From: an uncultured Lactobacillus sp.
GTDB taxonomy: Bacteria; Bacillota; Bacilli; Lactobacillales; Lactobacillaceae
Length of the DNA stretch: 64,000 bases
Direction: 5' to 3'
Assembly (NCBI GenBank): GCA_937874185.1
Contig: CALNAK010000022.1
Coordinates: 434,001 to 498,000 of the forward strand
Below the pieces are notes generated by a model that ran no database searches, was not told the origin of the DNA, and saw only the letters and a list, made by a program, of their open reading frames with translations. This document shows positions 61,450 to 64,000 of the stretch, one piece after another. Positions within the stretch are counted from its first letter, which is position 1, and each line of letters opens with the position of its first letter. A program made the position numbers and the translations under genes.

Positions 61450-62433
61450 ATGAAATATCGCAGATTCGGTAAAACTAATTTTAATGCTAGTGAAGTTTCC
61501 TTGGGGACGTGGCAACTAGGTTCAAAGTGGGGAGATCCATTTAGCGAAGATGATGCGCAAGCAACGTTGGAAGCAGCTTATGATGCTGGAGTTAATTTCT
61601 TCGATACAGCTGATGTTTATCAAGATGGAAACAGTCAAAGAGCTTTGGCAAAGTTTATCAATGGTAAGGAAGATAAAGTATTTGTCTCAACTAAAGTTGG
61701 TCGTCGACTTGATGCCCAAACAGTCAGTGGTTATAACGAGAAGAACATTACAAAATACGTTGAAGATTGTTTAACTAATTTGGACGTTGATGCTTTGGAT
61801 AATGTGTTATTACATTGCCCACCAACTCAAGTTTTCTATGAACCAGAAGTCTTCTTTACAATGGATAAGCTGAAAAAGGAAGGTAAAATCAAGAATTACG
61901 GTGTTAGTGTTGAAAAGGTTGAAGAGGGTATGAAGGCACTTGATTATGACATTTCTTCTGTAGAAATTATTTATAACATGTTCCGCTTACGTCCAGCCGA
62001 TAACTTTTTCAAAATGGCTCAAGCAAAAGATGTTGGTATTATCGCCAGAGTTCCACTTGCTAGTGGCTTGTTAAGCGGTAAATATACATTGGACACTAAA
62101 TTTGGTGCACATGATCATCGAACAACTAATCGTAAAGGTGAGGAGTTTGATGCGGGTGAAACATTTTCTGGTGTAGATTACGCTACCGGTGTTAAAGCAG
62201 CTGATGAGTTGAAGGAACGTTTAGGTGCTGGTGATAAACTTGCTCCAATGGCTTTACGTTATATTTTGATGTCTGATGCTGTAAGTACCGTTATTCCTGG
62301 TGCATCTAAACCTGAACAAATTAGCCGTAACGTTGATGCAGCAGATTTGCCAGCTTTTACAGCTGATCAAATGGCAATTGTTCGAGATGTTTATAATAAA
62401 TATATTAAGAATCCTGTTCAATATAAGTGGTAA
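61450..62433 (+). CDS. aldo/keto reductase
   Basis: NADPH-dependent TIM-barrel oxidoreductase of 327 aa with the family pattern: RFGKTNFNASEVSLGTWQLG at the start, FDTADVYQDGNSQRAL carrying the catalytic Asp/Tyr, STKVG with the catalytic Lys, LLHCP in place of the usual LxH, and VIPGASKPEQISRNV for cofactor binding. The substrate is unknown. A gtaggga ribosome site precedes the ATG. Confidence 0.93.
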   Translation: MKYRRFGKTNFNASEVSLGTWQLGSKWGDPFSEDDAQATLEAAYDAGVNFFDTADVYQDGNSQRALAKFINGKEDKVFVSTKVGRRLDAQTVSGYNEKNITKYVEDCLTNLDVDALDNVLLHCPPTQVFYEPEVFFTMDKLKKEGKIKNYGVSVEKVEEGMKALDYDISSVEIIYNMFRLRPADNFFKMAQAKDVGIIARVPLASGLLSGKYTLDTKFGAHDHRTTNRKGEEFDAGETFSGVDYATGVKAADELKERLGAGDKLAPMALRYILMSDAVSTVIPGASKPEQISRNVDAADLPAFTADQMAIVRDVYNKYIKNPVQYKW

Positions 62434-62455
62434 AAGTTGGGGTAGTAGTATAATC

Positions 62456-62615
62456 CCACCTTCCACAAAAATTGAAACAGGCTGGAACGCAGCGGACACA
62501 ACTTCAAACCAGCCAAAGACTGGCTGTTTTGAAGCTTGGTCTTCTACTAAGCCAGCAAAAATCGCTGACTAAGTAGAATTTCGCGGCTGAGCCTGTTTCA
62601 ATTTTTGCTCCAGGT
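62456..62615 (-). repeat. family A branched palindromic repeat, copy A7
   Basis: Arms caaaaattgaaacaggct and agcctgtttcaatttttg pair perfectly, although both differ from A1, A4 and A6 (acagg in place of atttgg). The interior has a ccagccaaagactggct hairpin and a ctaagccagc/gctgacttag-like stem. It directly follows the aldo/keto reductase gene. Confidence 0.87.
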
Positions 62616-62646
62616 TAAGTTTTGATTCCTTGATATTTTATAGGTA

Positions 62647-62712
62647 TAAAAAAAGCATTAATTCCTTTACCCCCTAAATCATTTTCGGGATATACAGAAT
62701 TAGTGCTTTTGA
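62647..62712. terminator. bidirectional terminator
   Basis: Arms aaaagcattaattc and gaattagtgctttt pair with one mismatch, with A/T runs outside. It can end transcripts from either side. Confidence 0.75.
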
Positions 62713-62760
62713 TTTAAAATTCAAACTAATAAAACTAACCTAAATTTATTATGATTTATA

Positions 62761-62797
62761 TTTTGAAACGAGCTGACCGCTCTTGTTCCGCTCTCTA
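62761..62797 (-). repeat. family B collapsed copy B12
   Basis: Only the two ends remain: tagagagcggaacaagagcggtcagctcgtttcaaaa. The TAG is the stop codon of the small membrane protein gene. Confidence 0.72.
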
Positions 62798-63085
62798 AGC
62801 TTTACGTTGTTTATGCAATTCCCAAATTATAACTACGATATATCCGAAAGCGACAAGTGACAATCCACCACTAATAACGGAACTTACTTCGTAATTAATA
62901 TTGAAGAATCCTGAGATAATTGAATAAATGGTGTTAATCAGAACGATTAATGCTAGTGTAAGGGACTTATCCCAAATTTTGATGTTATGTTTTATTTTGT
63001 ACCCTATAACGCCAATTATAAAAATGATTAAAATGACAGCTACAACGTATAAAGAATTTTGTAAAAAACTTGGACTAAAATACAT
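62795..63085 (-). CDS. hypothetical small membrane protein (three TM)
   Basis: Unrecognised 96-aa protein with three hydrophobic segments (about 10-30, 41-62, 68-88) and a basic C terminus (LHKQRKA). aaggag 5 nt before the ATG supports it as a real gene. It lies between a family B remnant and the penicillin-binding protein terminator on the same strand. No function can be proposed. Confidence 0.7.
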   Translation of the reverse strand: MYFSPSFLQNSLYVVAVILIIFIIGVIGYKIKHNIKIWDKSLTLALIVLINTIYSIISGFFNINYEVSSVISGGLSLVAFGYIVVIIWELHKQRKA

Positions 63086-63177
63086 ATTTTCTCCTTAACT
63101 CTATGACTTACACATTCTATCATAAATTTTCTAAGACATAAAAAATTAATTAGATAGTAGAAATGCTGTCGGTTTCA

Positions 63178-63219
63178 ATAAAAAAATCCACAATTCGTAT
63201 TTTGAGTTGTGGATTTTTT
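63178..63219. terminator. terminator of the penicillin-binding protein gene
   Basis: The stem aaaatccacaa/ttgtggatttt has A/T runs on both sides, just past the minus-strand stop codon. Confidence 0.83.
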
Positions 63220-63228
63220 ACTATTCAA

Positions 63229-64000
63229 TTATTCACCAGCAGATGCGGTATTACCACCGACGTCCGTATTACCAGAAACTGTGTCGCCAGTTCCACCACT
63301 AGTTGTAGTATCTTCAACTTTATCGGTTGAAGATGAGTTTGTTTCATTTGATTCTGAACCTGAACCTGTACCAGTGCCATTTCCGGAACCGGTACCTGTT
63401 TCAGTATTTCCGTTTGAAGTTGTAGTTGAACGTGATGAATCTGTTGTAGCAGATCCAGAAGTAGTGTTGTTAGTGATGACTTCAGATGAGTCATTGCTGT
63501 TTGTACTATTACTGAATCCTGAAGTACGACCACTACCATTTTCGTTAGCTAAATCGTCAGCAGTCTTAGTGTTATCACCCAAACGTTTAACAGTTGCGTA
63601 ACCATTATCGCTACCGAAGTAATTATCCCAGAATAGTTTGTAATTCTTAGATTTACCACCGATGGCAAAGTCGTCATAAGACATCTCGTTTGGTTCGCCC
63701 TTGTAATACAAGGAGTTAGCTGTGTGTTGGTTGACTGTAGTTGTCACACCATTGTATCCAATAGTACCAATCTTAGTACCAGTTTCCTTATCAACCTTGT
63801 AGGATTTAACACCTTCAGGTTTATCAAAGGACTTGTGTACATTCATAACACCTTGATCTTCTTTGTAAACGGCGTTTGCCATTTTAGCCCAAAGCTCTTG
63901 GTTAATATCAGTAGAATTACTTGCCAAGTTGTAATTGTCATGATAGAAGTTATCGTAACCAATCCAAGATGCCATTGTCATACCATCAGTACTACCAATG
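63229..64000 (-). CDS. penicillin-binding protein, C-terminal part (cut by window edge)
   Basis: The frame is open to the window end, so only the last 257 or so residues are seen. WIGYDNFYHDN matches the region after the transpeptidase KTG motif of class A penicillin-binding proteins, and the following YNLASNSTDINQELWAKMANAVY fits their C-terminal end. The final 100 or so residues are a Ser/Thr/Asn/Gly-rich low-complexity tail with an EEGTGSGNG-like repeat character, presumably exposed outside the cell. Class A versus class B cannot be decided here. Confidence 0.8.
   Translation of the reverse strand, partial: IGSTDGMTMASWIGYDNFYHDNYNLASNSTDINQELWAKMANAVYKEDQGVMNVHKSFDKPEGVKSYKVDKETGTKIGTIGYNGVTTTVNQHTANSLYYKGEPNEMSYDDFAIGGKSKNYKLFWDNYFGSDNGYATVKRLGDNTKTADDLANENGSGRTSGFSNSTNSNDSSEVITNNTTSGSATTDSSRSTTTSNGNTETGTGSGNGTGTGSGSESNETNSSSTDKVEDTTTSGGTGDTVSGNTDVGGNTASAGE

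Noticed and set aside
4395..62797. Repeats as a CRISPR array or insertion sequences
   Set aside because: Copies are scattered kilobases apart, about 125-165 bp long, without regular spacers, and contain no transposase ORF or Cas gene nearby.
63209..63601. Pro/Val/Ser-rich ORF of 130 codons on the plus strand
   Set aside because: It is the antisense shadow of the low-complexity tail of the penicillin-binding protein gene.

Overview
This AT-rich window has the gene order and signals of a lactic acid bacterium in the Lactobacillaceae. The evidence is a divergent pepQ/ccpA pair with a catabolite-responsive element, a T-box leader on alaS, CIRCE-controlled groESL, a THF riboswitch on a FolT-type ECF protein, a WxL surface protein, and a Bacillus-like arrangement of tsaB-rimI-tsaD, ydiF-type ABC-F, rex, CPBP protease and groESL. 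My best genus guess is Companilactobacillus or a close relative; this is an inference and was not checked against any database. Nearly all genes are housekeeping genes, and I see no prophage, insertion sequence, tRNA, rRNA or CRISPR array.

Layout. 1-9.5 kb: tadA, the SRP RNA, then dnaX-ebfC-recR-yaaL and tmk-darA-holB-yabA-rsmI-thioesterase (replication, repair, c-di-AMP sensing), followed by riboswitch-controlled folT. 9.5-23.4 kb: tRNA t6A genes (tsaB, tsaD) with rimI, a polyprenyl-phosphate translocase homologue, an ABC-F ATPase, rex, manA, a dicarboxylate/glutamate symporter, an SDR, a CPBP protease and groESL. 23.7-32.4 kb: the accessory part, with a membrane protein, an 856-aa WxL surface protein, a DUF554 protein, a flavin-dependent fumarate-reductase-like enzyme and a two-gene unit (GIY-YIG nuclease fused to a DUF2075 helicase, plus a MazG-like pyrophosphohydrolase) that looks like a candidate defence or nucleic-acid-processing module. 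32.5-46.8 kb: ymdB-mutS-mutL-ruvA-ruvB, queA-tgt-yajC, zwf, dinB, nrnA. 46.8-58.6 kb: DEAD-box helicase, T-box/alaS-ireB-ruvX-yrzB, cvpA, mutS2, trxA, yslB, murI-rdgB and two small envelope-type proteins. 58.6-64 kb: pepQ/ccpA, an aldo/keto reductase, a small membrane protein and the C-terminal end of a penicillin-binding protein cut by the window edge.

The most striking feature is not a gene. The long intergenic gaps are filled by two families of dispersed, highly structured repeats. Family B (about 125 bp, 12 full, partial or degraded copies) always lies just 3' of a gene and in that gene's sense; in seven cases its first three bases are the gene's own TAG stop codon, and a separate intrinsic terminator usually follows. 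Its stem arms differ between copies but stay complementary, and its core is exchangeable. Family A (about 155-165 bp, 7 copies) is a branched palindrome whose outer arms also covary; two pairs sit as inverted neighbours. I did not recognise either family. Two further oddities are start sites: ruvB appears to have AUC where its start should be, and dinB has either an AUC start or a one-base frameshift right after a TTG start.
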